In this document: in pieces, positions 28,451 through 36,641 of the stretch | How positions within the stretch are numbered: the first letter of the stretch is position 1 | How the letters are laid out: every line of letters begins with the position of its first letter | Assembly (NCBI GenBank): GCA_963847615.1 | Contig: CAWKAN010000013.1 | Coordinates: 44,135 to 108,134, forward strand | DNA from: Palsa-883 sp963847615 | GTDB lineage: Bacteria > Pseudomonadota > Alphaproteobacteria > Acetobacterales > Acetobacteraceae | DNA: 64,000 bases | Direction: 5' to 3' | Made by a program: the position numbers and the translations under genes | Notes under the pieces: model-generated | What the model was told of the DNA's origin: nothing | The model's input: only the letters and a program-made list of their open reading frames with translations | Database searches by the model: none

Positions 28451-29698
28451 TCATTGCCGGCGTTCGTTCATAGCGGCGGCGACCACCACACCCGAGGCGA
28501 AGGTGAGGGCGCCGATGACGGCAATGGCCCAGGCAGCTCCGAACAGATCGGTCATGATACCCGCCGAGAGAGCGCCGATGGCGTAGCCCATGTCGCGCCA
28601 GAAGCGATAGACGCTCAGCGAGCGCGCTCGCCACGAGGGATGGGAGGCGTCGGACACCGAGGCGATGAGCGTCGGGTAGACCATGGCGGTCCCGATCCCG
28701 AGCAACACGCTGGCGACGAACCACCAGCCGAAGCCGCGGGTAAATGCGGTGAGGAATAATCCGCCAGCTTGTACCCACATGCCTGCCACGATCAGGCCTT
28801 TGCGGCCCCAGCGGTCGCTCAACGGGCCGGTCACGGTCTGCAGCACACCCCACACCGCGGGATAGACTGCCTTGAGAATGCCGATCCGCTCGACGCCGAG
28901 GCCGAAACCGGCGAAGAACAGCGGGAAAATACCCCAGCTCATGCCGTCGTTCAGATTGTTGACCAGGCCGGCTTGCGATGCCGCAAACATATTGCGGTCT
29001 CCGAACGAGGCGCGGCGGAAGATCTCCCAGAACCGGACCGCCTCAGTGGTCCCCGCGTGACGGGAGACTTCCAATCCCACGTGATGGCGGGTATCGCGCA
29101 CAAGCAGGGTCGAGAGGATGAGCCCCAGGGCCGCGTAGCCGATGCCGAGGTAGAAGGGTTCCGGCCGGAGGCCGTAGCGCTCGGCGATGTAGCCAGTCAG
29201 AAAGGCGGTGAGGCCGACGGAGAGATAGCCCGCGAACTCGTTGAGGCCGACGGCGAGCCCGCGTGACTTGGGGCCGACAAGGTCGACCTTCATGATCACC
29301 GTCATCGACCAGGCGAAGCCCTGGTTGATGCCGAGCAGCGCGTTCGCCGCGATCACCCAGCCCCAGCTCGGCCCCCAACCGAGCATGAAGGGAACCGGCA
29401 GCCCGAACAGCCAACCCAGGACGAGCATATGCTTGCGGCCATAGACATCGGCGAAATGCCCCGAGACGAGATTGGCAATCGCCTTGACCACGCCAAAGCT
29501 CACAATGAAGGAGACGATGATCGTGGTCGAGGCGATCTTGAATTCTTCGGAGCCGATGAGCGGGACCACCGTCCGCTCCAACCCCACCATGCCGCCGACG
29601 AAGGCATTGATGAGGACGAGCAGCGAGAACTGCCGCCAGTTCTCGCGCAGGCCGAGCCGGATGGCGGGAGAACCAGCGGCATCTGATTTTGCCGACAT
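28451..29698 (-). CDS. MFS transporter
   Basis: This 415-aa protein has 12 predicted TM segments and the MFS loop motif FADVYGRKHMLVLGWL between TM2 and TM3, with a second copy LSDRWGRKGLIVAGM in the C-terminal half. It starts with a short hydrophilic N-terminus and NWRQFSLLVLINAFVGGMVG. It would be a proton-coupled exporter in the inner membrane; the substrate is unknown, and the context suggests a methylated or thiolated small molecule. The start at 29698 is two bases from the stop of the preceding methyltransferase gene and has AAGGAG just upstream, so the genes are one unit. Confidence 0.85.
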   Translation of the reverse strand: MSAKSDAAGSPAIRLGLRENWRQFSLLVLINAFVGGMVGLERTVVPLIGSEEFKIASTTIIVSFIVSFGVVKAIANLVSGHFADVYGRKHMLVLGWLFGLPVPFMLGWGPSWGWVIAANALLGINQGFAWSMTVIMKVDLVGPKSRGLAVGLNEFAGYLSVGLTAFLTGYIAERYGLRPEPFYLGIGYAALGLILSTLLVRDTRHHVGLEVSRHAGTTEAVRFWEIFRRASFGDRNMFAASQAGLVNNLNDGMSWGIFPLFFAGFGLGVERIGILKAVYPAVWGVLQTVTGPLSDRWGRKGLIVAGMWVQAGGLFLTAFTRGFGWWFVASVLLGIGTAMVYPTLIASVSDASHPSWRARSLSVYRFWRDMGYAIGALSAGIMTDLFGAAWAIAVIGALTFASGVVVAAAMNERRQ

Positions 29699-29700
29699 GG

Positions 29701-30420
29701 TCACTCCTTCCCATGCTCGTTGACCCGGGCCGCGCCGACCGCGATGAACGCCGCACCGAAGGTCGTGAGACCGCCAAGCCAGGAATCGATTGGCGCCAGA
29801 GCCCGAGCAAGCAGGCCAACCGGCGGGTAATAGACGGCGCCGCGGATCTCTGTGACGGAAAGCCCCGCCCCCTTGGCGAGCGCGCGCAGTTCGGTTGCAG
29901 TGCGGAAGCGGGCCGCCTTCCAGGTCGCCGAGCCGAGCCAGCCGCGCACGCGGCGGAGCATTGCCCAAACGCTCCAGCGCCCAAGTTCGCCGAGCACAAG
30001 GCGCCCGCCGGGGCGAAGCACGCGCGCCATCTCCCGAACGGCGCCCGCTGCATCAGGCACGAAGCAGAGGACGGTGACAGAGGTCACCACATCGAAGGTC
30101 GCGTCCGCGAAGGGTAGCCGGTCAACCCGGTCCTCCAGGAATGTCGCACGAAGCCCCGCCTTTTCCGCCCGCGAACGCGCGGCGGCGAGCATCGCCGGAT
30201 CGGGATCGATTCCGGTTACATCCGCGCCCCGCGACGCCGCGGCACAGGCCAGCGCACCGTCGCCGCAACCGGCATCGAGAACGCGGCGCCCCGCAAGCTC
30301 GCCCATCATGTCGAGGACCAGGCGCTGCTCAATGTTTTCCGTGATGGCGCCGAGCGGCGCGGCTCGCCAGGAGGTGTAGGCTTCCGGGCCAATGGATGTG
30401 GGCGCATCCGTCTTGCTCAT
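29701..30420 (-). CDS. Class I SAM-dependent methyltransferase
   Basis: This 239-aa protein has motif I RVLDAGCGDGALACAAASRG, acidic VTGIDPDPAML, LPFADATFDVVTSVTVLCFV (motif IV) and VLRPGGRLVLGELG (motif VI): a typical Methyltransf_11 protein. A C-terminal extension (WSVWAMLRRVRGWLG, RALAPIDSWLGG) is amphipathic or hydrophobic and may touch the membrane. The substrate is unknown; there is no Cys-rich site as in ArsM, so direct arsenite methylation is not supported. ATG 30420 overlaps the cysteine desulfurase stop (ATGA). Confidence 0.8.
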   Translation of the reverse strand: MSKTDAPTSIGPEAYTSWRAAPLGAITENIEQRLVLDMMGELAGRRVLDAGCGDGALACAAASRGADVTGIDPDPAMLAAARSRAEKAGLRATFLEDRVDRLPFADATFDVVTSVTVLCFVPDAAGAVREMARVLRPGGRLVLGELGRWSVWAMLRRVRGWLGSATWKAARFRTATELRALAKGAGLSVTEIRGAVYYPPVGLLARALAPIDSWLGGLTTFGAAFIAVGAARVNEHGKE

Positions 30421-31535
30421 GCGAGCGTCCCCGTCAGTCGGTTGACGACCTCCTCGATCTCCTCCTGCGTGGTGCTGCGCCCGAGGCTGAAGCGGATAGC
30501 CCCCATGCCCACCTCGGGAGCGATGCCCATGGCGTTCAGCACGGGCGAGAGCGCGATCTCGCCGGCATGGCATGCGGAGCCGGTCGAGGCAGCGACGTCC
30601 GGCATTCGCGCGAGGATGTCGGCGCCCACGCGGCCGACAAACGAGACATTCAGCGTGTTGGGCAGACGAAGCTCCGAATGGCCGTTGAGCGCGATTTGAT
30701 TGCCAAAGGCGGCGCGCAGGCGCTCCCAGAACAGGTCTCGCAGCCGCTGTACGCCCGGCATGCCGATCCAGGGCTGCGCGATCTCGCATGCGGTGCCGAG
30801 GGCGACGGCGAGCAGCGCGCTCTCCGTGCCGGCGCGCCGGCCGCTTTCGTGCCCGGCGCCGTGAATGAGCGGCTCGATCTCGATCCCGCGGCGGACATAG
30901 AGCACGCCAATGCCCTTGGGCGCATAGACCTTGTGGCCTGCGACAGAGAGAAGATCGACCCCGAGCTCGTCGACCTTGGTCGGGATCTTGCCAACCGATT
31001 GAGCCGCATCGGTGTGCAAGGGAATTCCATGCTCGCGGGCGATCTTCGCGATCTCGGCGATCGGCTGGATGGTCCCGACCTCGTTGTTCGCGTGCATGAT
31101 GCTGATCAGAAATGTATCCTTGGTGATCGCCCCGCGAATGTCGTCGGGATCGACGAGGCCGGCGCCATCGACCGGCACATAGGTGACTTTGGCACCCAGG
31201 CGCTCCAGAAAGCGGCACGGTTCGATCGTCGCCGGGTGCTCGATCCGGGAGGTGATCACATGCGACGGACGATCACGGCGCCGGAAGAACAGGCCCTTGA
31301 GCGCAAGATTGTTCGCCTCGCTGCCGCCGCTCGTGAACACGACTTCATCCGACACGCAGCCAAGCAGCGCCGCGACCTTGCCGCGGGCGTTCTCCAACGC
31401 AGCCTTAGCCGGCGTGCTCGCCCAATGGCCGCTCGAGGGGTTGCCATAAGCCTCCTCCAGGAACGGCCGCATGGCCGCCGCGACCGCCGGATCGATCGGC
31501 GTGCTGGCATTGTAGTCGAGGTAGATCGGCTTCAC
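30417..31535 (-). CDS. Cysteine desulfurase (NifS/IscS-like)
   Basis: This 372-aa PLP enzyme moves sulfur from cysteine to an enzyme persulfide. The start IYLDYNASTPIDPAV, TSGGSEANNLALKG, MHANNEVGTIQPI, the Schiff-base Lys in LLSVAGHKVYAPKGIG and the catalytic-Cys loop STGSACHAG are all present. The short SACHAG loop places it near the NifS/IscS group. GTG 31535 is chosen with GAGG five bases upstream; TTG 31553 is also open. No IscU or NifU scaffold gene is nearby, so it may feed sulfur to the adjacent DsrE-like protein rather than to Fe-S clusters. Confidence 0.9.
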   Translation of the reverse strand: MKPIYLDYNASTPIDPAVAAAMRPFLEEAYGNPSSGHWASTPAKAALENARGKVAALLGCVSDEVVFTSGGSEANNLALKGLFFRRRDRPSHVITSRIEHPATIEPCRFLERLGAKVTYVPVDGAGLVDPDDIRGAITKDTFLISIMHANNEVGTIQPIAEIAKIAREHGIPLHTDAAQSVGKIPTKVDELGVDLLSVAGHKVYAPKGIGVLYVRRGIEIEPLIHGAGHESGRRAGTESALLAVALGTACEIAQPWIGMPGVQRLRDLFWERLRAAFGNQIALNGHSELRLPNTLNVSFVGRVGADILARMPDVAASTGSACHAGEIALSPVLNAMGIAPEVGMGAIRFSLGRSTTQEEIEEVVNRLTGTLA

Positions 31536-31587
31536 GCTTGCCTCACTCGCCAAGATGCCCGGGCCATTCCAGGAGCATTTCCATCGT

Positions 31588-31941
31588 TCAAAACACGAGA
31601 ACCTTGTCGGCGGTCAATGTCGCATGCGCCAGCTCATCCATGGAACTACGGTGCGCGCCGTCGATCAGTTCGGCCTCGGTAAGCCCGCGCGCATCCATGC
31701 AGGTGCCGCACAGAAGAAGCCGGTGAGCACCGACCACGAAGCGCTTCAGCATGCGTTCGAGGCTGTAATAGCCGTCGAGCGTCTTCTGACCCTTCTTGCC
31801 GCAGGAGACGGCGTCGGCCATGAGAAATACCGTGACTTCGGTCGCAGGATCACTCTTCAGAAGAGCATAGGCGAGCCGTAGGCCGTTGTAGCAGCGCTCG
31901 GTGCCGTAGGGTGGATCGTTCAGGATGAACAGGGCTTTCAT
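31588..31941 (-). CDS. DsrE/DsrF-like sulfur-relay protein
   Basis: This is a 117-aa protein of the DsrE family: KALFILNDPPYGTERCYNGLRLAYAL at the start, VFLMADAVSCGKKGQ with a conserved Cys on the usual loop, and LLLCGTCMDARGL with a second Cys pair, ending MDELAHATLTADKVLVF. Such proteins accept persulfide sulfur on the loop Cys and pass it on. It lies between the cysteine desulfurase and the MBL-fold enzyme on the same strand, fitting a sulfur-transfer route. ATG 31941 has GGGAGAAG upstream. Confidence 0.88.
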   Translation of the reverse strand: MKALFILNDPPYGTERCYNGLRLAYALLKSDPATEVTVFLMADAVSCGKKGQKTLDGYYSLERMLKRFVVGAHRLLLCGTCMDARGLTEAELIDGAHRSSMDELAHATLTADKVLVF

Positions 31942-32078
31942 CGTCGCTTCTCCCGATCTGTCGAGGCGGCTATCCGGCCTCCTGCCGCGAGCCGTTGGCG
32001 GCTCCACTCCACCATGCCGCCGGCCCGGCCTTGACCACATGCGCGGCGACACGGTTGTCCGTGCCTTGCGCCTGTGGG

Positions 32079-32813
32079 TTACACCGGCGCAAGTCCGGCA
32101 TTAGCGGCACGAAGCTCCGCCGCCCGCGGCGGTGGCGGTGGGATGTCGTCCAGCATGAAGCGCACGAATGCGTCTTCATCTTCAATCCGGAACGCCGCGT
32201 TGTGACGTCTCTCGAAACCGATGGTGGACATGGGCTTGCCGCTCAGACGCCGTCCGCAGACAGACCCCGAAAATGCTCCCGGCAAGACCTCCAGGTGATC
32301 GGGCAGTGCTTTCAATTGCTTAAGGCTCTGGAACAGAACACGGGCTCCTTCCTCGGCTGTCGCGGCAAGCTCGGTCCTACCCACGTCGCCCACCATCAGC
32401 GTGTGACCGGTAAGGGCGAACCATGGCTCGTCGGCGCGCGTCCGATCGGTGACGAGCAAACAAATGTGCTCGGGCGTGTGCCCCGGCGTGTGGAGGATTT
32501 CGGCCGCGACGTTACCGAGTTCGAGGACCTCACGGTCGTGGACGGCACGGAAAGGCGGAGCCGCTGAGGAATCAACGAACAGCACGTACTCTGCGCCAGC
32601 AGCCTCTGCGAGTTGCCGCCCCGCCGACACATGGTCGGCGTGAATATGGGTGTCGATAACGTAGAGTATGCGCATTCCGGTATCTTGCGCCGCGTGAATA
32701 TAAGGGGCGATCTCCCCCACGGGATCGACGACGGCGCCGGCCGCCTTGCCGCCGCAGCCAAAGAGGTAGGAAATCGCCACGGGATCGGTGTGCAGGAACT
32801 GTCGTAGGATCAT
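32079..32813 (-). CDS. MBL-fold hydrolase, persulfide dioxygenase-like
   Basis: This is a 244-aa metallo-beta-lactamase-fold protein of the ETHE1/PDO/Blh type. FGCGGKAAGAVVDPVGEI opens the fold, followed by the metal motif DTHIHADHVSAGRQLA, ILHTPGHTPEHICLLV (third His), LMVGDVGRTEL (bridging Asp) and VLPGAFSGSVCGRRLSGKP. Persulfide dioxygenases oxidise glutathione persulfide to sulfite. The missing stretch between LPGAF and CGRRL relative to ETHE1 means the exact reaction is uncertain. ATG 32813 has GGAGA five bases upstream. It is the first gene of the minus-strand operon and is divergent from the ArsR-rhodanese regulator. Confidence 0.84.
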   Translation of the reverse strand: MILRQFLHTDPVAISYLFGCGGKAAGAVVDPVGEIAPYIHAAQDTGMRILYVIDTHIHADHVSAGRQLAEAAGAEYVLFVDSSAAPPFRAVHDREVLELGNVAAEILHTPGHTPEHICLLVTDRTRADEPWFALTGHTLMVGDVGRTELAATAEEGARVLFQSLKQLKALPDHLEVLPGAFSGSVCGRRLSGKPMSTIGFERRHNAAFRIEDEDAFVRFMLDDIPPPPPRAAELRAANAGLAPV

Positions 32814-32898
32814 GGAAGTCTCCGATTTCTGCGCGCTTCCGAGCGATAGGCTTGCTCCGATCGGGCCATTCATGGCTTGACAAGGTTGGCCGATCTGT

Positions 32899-32920
32899 CA
32901 TTCAATTACTATATTGAATG
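32899..32920. promoter_or_regulatory. Palindromic operator in the divergent sulfur-operon promoter
   Basis: CATTCAAT, six bases, ATTGAATG forms a perfect 8-6-8 dyad, 20 bases before the ArsR-type start and about 85 bases before the MBL gene. It lies in the only AT-rich part of the intergenic region. It is the best candidate site for the ArsR-rhodanese regulator, controlling both directions. Confidence 0.7.
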
Positions 32921-32939
32921 TTCCTTCCTACTGAGAAGC

Positions 32940-33647
32940 ATGTCAAGTCCGAATCCCAAGGCCGCCGTGTTCGCCGCGTTTGCCGAGATGGCCAAAGCGC
33001 TTGGCCACGTGCATCGGCTGGAGATTCTCGAGTTGCTGGCGCAGGGCGAACGAAACGTCGAGGCCTTGGCCGAGCGTGCGGGACTGTCGGTTGCCAACGC
33101 CTCCCAGCACCTTCGGCTGATGCGCCGGGCGGGCCTGCTCGCCTCACGCAGGGACGGCAAGCACATCCTTTACGGCCTGAGCGATCCGGCCGTGCTCGAT
33201 CTGGTGGCGGCGCTTCATCGCGTGGGAGAGCGCAACCTGGCAGAAGTCCGCGAGGTCGTGGGCGGCTACTTTCACGAACGTGACGCGCTGGAGCCGGTCT
33301 CGCGCAAGGAGTTGGCTCGTCGGCTCAAGGACGGGCTGGTGACCGTGCTCGACGTGCGCCCCGAAGACGAGTTCGCGGCTGGGCATTTGCCGCAGGCCAT
33401 CAACATCCCCTTGCGGGAGTTGGCACGGCAACTGCGGGGGCTGCCGAAGAGCCGGGAGGTCGTCGCCTACTGCCGCGGCGCATACTGTGTCCTCGCGTTC
33501 GAAGCCGTTGCTTTGCTGCGCAAGCACGGCTTCAAAGTCCGTCGCCTGGAGGACGGCTATCCTGAATGGAAAGCGGCCGGGTTGCCCGTCGCCTTGGGTA
33601 AGACAGTGGCGCAAGCAGCCGCGCATGCCAGGGAAGAAAGGCTATGA
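32940..33647 (+). CDS. ArsR-family regulator fused to a rhodanese domain
   Basis: This is a 235-aa fusion. Residues 5-95 form an ArsR winged helix (HRLEILELLAQGERNVEALA, AGLSVANASQHLRLMRRAGLL), and residues 115-220 a rhodanese domain (VTVLDVRPEDEFAAGHLPQA, VVAYCRGAYCVLAFEAV). The winged-helix half contains no cysteine, so unlike BigR/SqrR it cannot sense persulfides with its own Cys pair. The only Cys residues are in the rhodanese loop CRGAYC, suggesting the fused domain is the sensor. ATG 32940 is the start that fits the ArsR domain. It is translationally coupled to the SHOCT gene. Confidence 0.88.
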   Translation: MSSPNPKAAVFAAFAEMAKALGHVHRLEILELLAQGERNVEALAERAGLSVANASQHLRLMRRAGLLASRRDGKHILYGLSDPAVLDLVAALHRVGERNLAEVREVVGGYFHERDALEPVSRKELARRLKDGLVTVLDVRPEDEFAAGHLPQAINIPLRELARQLRGLPKSREVVAYCRGAYCVLAFEAVALLRKHGFKVRRLEDGYPEWKAAGLPVALGKTVAQAAAHAREERL

Positions 33648-33892
33648 TGGGTAATTATTGGGGTATGCCCTGGTATGGTATGGTGTTTGGCCCGATCATG
33701 ATGATTGCGGTTCTCGCGGCGATTATCGCCGTCGTTGTGTTGCTGGTGCGCTGGCTGGGTGGCGCGTCGATTGTACCGCCACCGTATTCCCCCCCGGCGA
33801 AAACACCGCTCGACATCCTGAAGGAACGGCTTGCTCGCGGTGAGATCGAAACGCAGGAGTTCGAGGAGAAGAAACGGATCCTCTCGGAGTAA
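33644..33892 (+). CDS. Small SHOCT-domain membrane protein
   Basis: This 82-aa protein has a Met/Trp-rich start (MMGNYWGMPWYGMVFG), one TM segment (IMMIAVLAAIIAVVVLLVRWLGG) and a C-terminal SHOCT motif (TPLDILKERLARGEIETQEFEEKKRIL). SHOCT motifs are short oligomerisation segments at protein ends; the protein's role is unknown. It overlaps the stop of the ArsR-rhodanese gene (ATGATGG) and so belongs to the same message. Very similar small proteins occur in metal-resistance islands. Confidence 0.85.
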   Translation: MMGNYWGMPWYGMVFGPIMMIAVLAAIIAVVVLLVRWLGGASIVPPPYSPPAKTPLDILKERLARGEIETQEFEEKKRILSE

Positions 33893-33971
33893 TTGGAGGC
33901 AGAGAGACCATCGCCTGGCGCTGCCGTCCGGAACGCGTCACCCTCCGTTTCACGAGGAATGCCATGACCGG

Positions 33972-34308
33972 CTAGGCACGCCAGAAAGTGACCGTCAGCC
34001 CGCCCGCGAGAATCAACGAGCCGCCGACCATGATCGGAAGTGTCGGCTGGAGGCCGAAGCCAAGCCAATTGATCAGCTGCGCGACCAGGAAAAACAGCGT
34101 CACATAGATGCCGAGCAGCCGCCCGAAATCCCACGGCGGCGCATTGACCGTCAGGCCATAAGCGAACAGGACGACGGAGCCGAGCGCAAGGAATCCAATG
34201 CGAACCATTGGAGAGTGGCTGTAGAGACCATGACGGACAAGAGCGTCGCCGCTGGCCTCGAGTACCGGCGGCAATGAGCAGGACAACGAGAAAAATCGCA
34301 TTTGTCAC
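33972..34308 (-). pseudogene. Small multi-TM membrane protein, frameshifted near 34267
   Basis: Four hydrophobic segments are visible, ending in GFLALGSVVLFAYGLTVNAP, GRLLGIYVTLFFLVAQLINW and LPIMVGGSLILAGGLTVTFW, an SMR/YnfA-like size and layout. A GTG at 34308 opens the expected first helix (TNAIFLVVLLIAA) but an extra base in GCCGCCGG puts the rest (VLEASGDALVRHGL onward) in another frame. Without the extra base the protein would be about 111 aa. The function is unknown; it lies between the sulfur block and the MerR-CDF block. Confidence 0.65.
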
Positions 34309-34363
34309 CAATCGACTCCGTGGAAGACTTCGATCCTCAGCATGCCACATGACGACGATCCAC

Positions 34364-34789
34364 TCAGTGTCGCCGAGTCTTGCAGAGCTTATGATCGCTC
34401 AGTGAGTCGATGACCCTGCACTCGGCGATCTGCCCTTTGCCGCATTCTTTCAGCATGCGTCGCAGCTCGGCGCGCAATGCCGTCAGCTTTGCGATCTTTG
34501 CCTCGACGGCCTGAAGATGCGCCTCGGCGATCCGATCGACGTCGGCGCACGGCCGCTCCGGCGCACCCGCCAACTGCATAAGCTCGCGAATGGAGCCGAT
34601 ATCGAAGCCGAGATCGCGGGCATGCCGAATGAAGGCAAGCCGGTGGACGATATCCGTGCCGTAGCGACGCTGTCCGCCTTCCGTTCGCGACGGCTGGGGC
34701 AGCAGACCGATCTGCTCGTAATAGCGGATCGTCTGGATGTTGCAGCCGGTGCGCTCTGCCAACCCCCCGATCGATAGATCGCTCTTCAT
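34364..34789 (-). CDS. MerR-family metal-responsive regulator
   Basis: This 141-aa regulator has an N-terminal winged helix (SIGGLAERTGCNIQTIRYYEQIGLL, GGQRRYGTDIVHRLAFIRHA), a dimerisation helix (RIAEAHLQAVEAKIAKLTAL) and a C-terminal metal loop with Cys residues in KECGKGQIAECRVID. A Cys at APERPCADVD completes the pattern seen in ZntR/CadR-type sensors. The start MKSDLSIGG at 34789 is typical. It is divergent from a CDF exporter across a textbook MerR promoter, so it very probably activates that exporter in response to a divalent metal. Confidence 0.9.
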   Translation of the reverse strand: MKSDLSIGGLAERTGCNIQTIRYYEQIGLLPQPSRTEGGQRRYGTDIVHRLAFIRHARDLGFDIGSIRELMQLAGAPERPCADVDRIAEAHLQAVEAKIAKLTALRAELRRMLKECGKGQIAECRVIDSLSDHKLCKTRRH

Positions 34790-34797
34790 GGGACCCC

Positions 34798-34828
34798 TTG
34801 AACCTATAGTCACTATAGGGCTTATGCT
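34798..34828 (+). promoter_or_regulatory. MerR-type promoter and operator for the CDF gene
   Basis: The -35 TTGAAC and -10 TATGCT are separated by 19 bases, the over-long spacer that MerR regulators correct by DNA distortion. A perfect dyad CCTATAG-TCA-CTATAGG lies in the spacer (34803-34819). Confidence 0.88.
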
Positions 34829-34858
34829 ATCGGCAACCAGCTATGAAAAGAGGTTGCC

Positions 34859-35530
34859 ATGGAAGAAAACTGCGGCGGATGCTGCGCGGCCAGTCCTAAA
34901 TTTGACGGTGTCTCACCGGACTTCAAGCGCCGGCTGTGGCTCGTCATCGCCATCAACGCCGCCATGTTCCTCATTGAGATGGGTGCCGGCGCCATGGCCG
35001 GCTCGCAGGCGCTGCGAGCGGATGCCCTGGACTTCCTTGCCGACGCCACGACCTATGGCATCAGCCTGGCGGTGATCGGAGCCTCGCTGCGGGCGCGCTC
35101 GGCGGCAGCGGTGCTCAAGGGAACGAGCCTCAGCCTTATGGCTGCCTGGGTTTTGGGATCGACCGCCTATCATGTTTTCCTGATCGGGGTGCCGAAGGCA
35201 GAGGTGATGGGAGTGATCGGGGTCCTCGCACTGCTCGCCAATCTCGCCAGCGTGCTGATCCTGGTCCGGTACAAAGACGGCGACGCCAACGTGCGGTCGG
35301 TCTGGCTTTGCTCGCGCAACGACGCGATTGGCAACGTCGCCGTGATGATCGCGGCGCTCGGCGTATGGGGCACGGCAACCGCCTGGCCGGATTTGATCGT
35401 CGCGGCGATCATGGCCGCGCTGTTCCTGACATCCTCGGTGCAGATCCTGCGCCAGGCGTGGCATGAACGTCGAACCGGCGTGCAGACCACCGGACCGCGC
35501 CCCCACACCTTGGCCAGCGGAGCGGATTGA
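34859..35530 (+). CDS. CDF-like cation exporter
   Basis: This 223-aa inner-membrane protein with six TM segments starts with a Cys-rich cytosolic leader (EENCGGCCA), a possible metal-capture site. TM2 carries the site DALDFLADATTYG, and TM5 carries CSRNDAIGNVAVM, the CDF metal-binding pair in modified form. It lacks the usual C-terminal ferredoxin-like domain and so belongs to the short CDF-like group. It is the direct target of the MerR promoter upstream and is followed by an EamA-type transporter and chrA on the same strand with short gaps. The metal is unknown. Confidence 0.85.
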   Translation: MEENCGGCCAASPKFDGVSPDFKRRLWLVIAINAAMFLIEMGAGAMAGSQALRADALDFLADATTYGISLAVIGASLRARSAAAVLKGTSLSLMAAWVLGSTAYHVFLIGVPKAEVMGVIGVLALLANLASVLILVRYKDGDANVRSVWLCSRNDAIGNVAVMIAALGVWGTATAWPDLIVAAIMAALFLTSSVQILRQAWHERRTGVQTTGPRPHTLASGAD

Positions 35531-35554
35531 TCGTCAGGACGAGAACACCCAGTC

Positions 35555-36616
35555 ATGAATCCGTCGGGCATCATGCTCGCGCTCATCTCGGCAGCGCTCT
35601 TCGGTGCCAGCACGCCGATCGCAAAGCTCCTACTCGGAGCGATCGATCCCTGGCTCCTCGCGGGTTTGCTCTACCTCGGCTCGGGCGTCGGTCTCGGCAT
35701 CGTCATGGCGATCCGTCATATGCGTGCCGACGCCCCGACCGAAGCCAGGCTCGCTGTTTCCGATCTGCCCTGGCTTGCCGGCGCGGTACTCACTGGGGGT
35801 GTCCTCGGGCCGGTGATGCTCATGCTCGGGCTCGCGCGGACCGAGGCGTCAACCGCTGCGCTGATGCTCAATCTCGAAGGTCTCGCGACGATGGGGATTG
35901 CGTGGCTCGTGTTTCGGGAAAACGTGAACCGCCGTCTTCTGGTCGGTGCGGCAGCGATCCTGGCCGGCGCCGCGCTGCTCTCATGGCAGGGCGGCCCCTC
36001 CGGGTTCGGCCCGGGCGCATTGGCGATCGCAGCGGCGTGTCTCGCCTGGGGCATCGACAACAACCTCACGCGCAAGCTGAGTGCCGCTGATCCCGTGCAG
36101 ATCGCCGCTGTCAAAGGCCTGGTCGCCGGACCGATCAATCTGGCGCTTGCGTTCTGGCAGGGCGCTGCGACGCCGCCAGCGTCGATTTTTGCCGGTGCCG
36201 CCGTGGTCGGCTTTTTCGGCTATGGCGTCAGTCTGGTGCTGTTCGTTCTGGCACTACGCCATCTCGGCACCGCGCGCACCGGTGCCTATTTCTCGACCGC
36301 GCCCTTCGTTGGTGCAGTCCTGAGCGTCGCGATCTTCAACGAGCCAGTCACGCTGCAGCTCGCCGTGGCAGCCATCTTGATGGCAGGCGGCGTCTGGCTC
36401 CACATCTCCGAAGCGCACGAACACAAGCATATCCACGAGACGATCGCGCACGATCATGCGCATGTGCATGACGAGCACCATCAGCACGCGCACGGCCCGA
36501 ACGACCCGCCTGGCGAGCCGCATGCCCATTGGCATCAACACTTGCGCCTGATCCATCGGCACCCGCACTATCCCGACCTGCATCACCGGCATTCGCACGC
36601 GAGTCCGGAGCCATAA
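35555..36616 (+). CDS. EamA/DMT transporter with a histidine-rich C-terminal tail
   Basis: This 353-aa protein has ten TM segments with two EamA repeats (SAALFGASTPIAKLLLG; GALAIAAACLAWGIDNNLTR), and ALMLNLEGLATMGIAWLVFREN after the first repeat. The last 70 residues are soluble and extremely His-rich (HEHKHIHETIAHDHAHVHDE, HHQHAHGPNDPPGEPHAHWH), which is a probable Ni2+, Co2+ or Zn2+ chelating tail. It starts 24 bases after the CDF gene. DMT proteins usually export metabolites; the tail and context argue for a metal role here. Confidence 0.82.
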   Translation: MNPSGIMLALISAALFGASTPIAKLLLGAIDPWLLAGLLYLGSGVGLGIVMAIRHMRADAPTEARLAVSDLPWLAGAVLTGGVLGPVMLMLGLARTEASTAALMLNLEGLATMGIAWLVFRENVNRRLLVGAAAILAGAALLSWQGGPSGFGPGALAIAAACLAWGIDNNLTRKLSAADPVQIAAVKGLVAGPINLALAFWQGAATPPASIFAGAAVVGFFGYGVSLVLFVLALRHLGTARTGAYFSTAPFVGAVLSVAIFNEPVTLQLAVAAILMAGGVWLHISEAHEHKHIHETIAHDHAHVHDEHHQHAHGPNDPPGEPHAHWHQHLRLIHRHPHYPDLHHRHSHASPEP

Positions 36617-36641
36617 ACCTGTTGAAGCGAAGCGAGACGGC

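Noticed and set aside
29701..30420. ArsM arsenite methyltransferase
   Set aside because: The protein lacks the conserved cysteines needed for arsenite binding; only a general methyltransferase call is supported.
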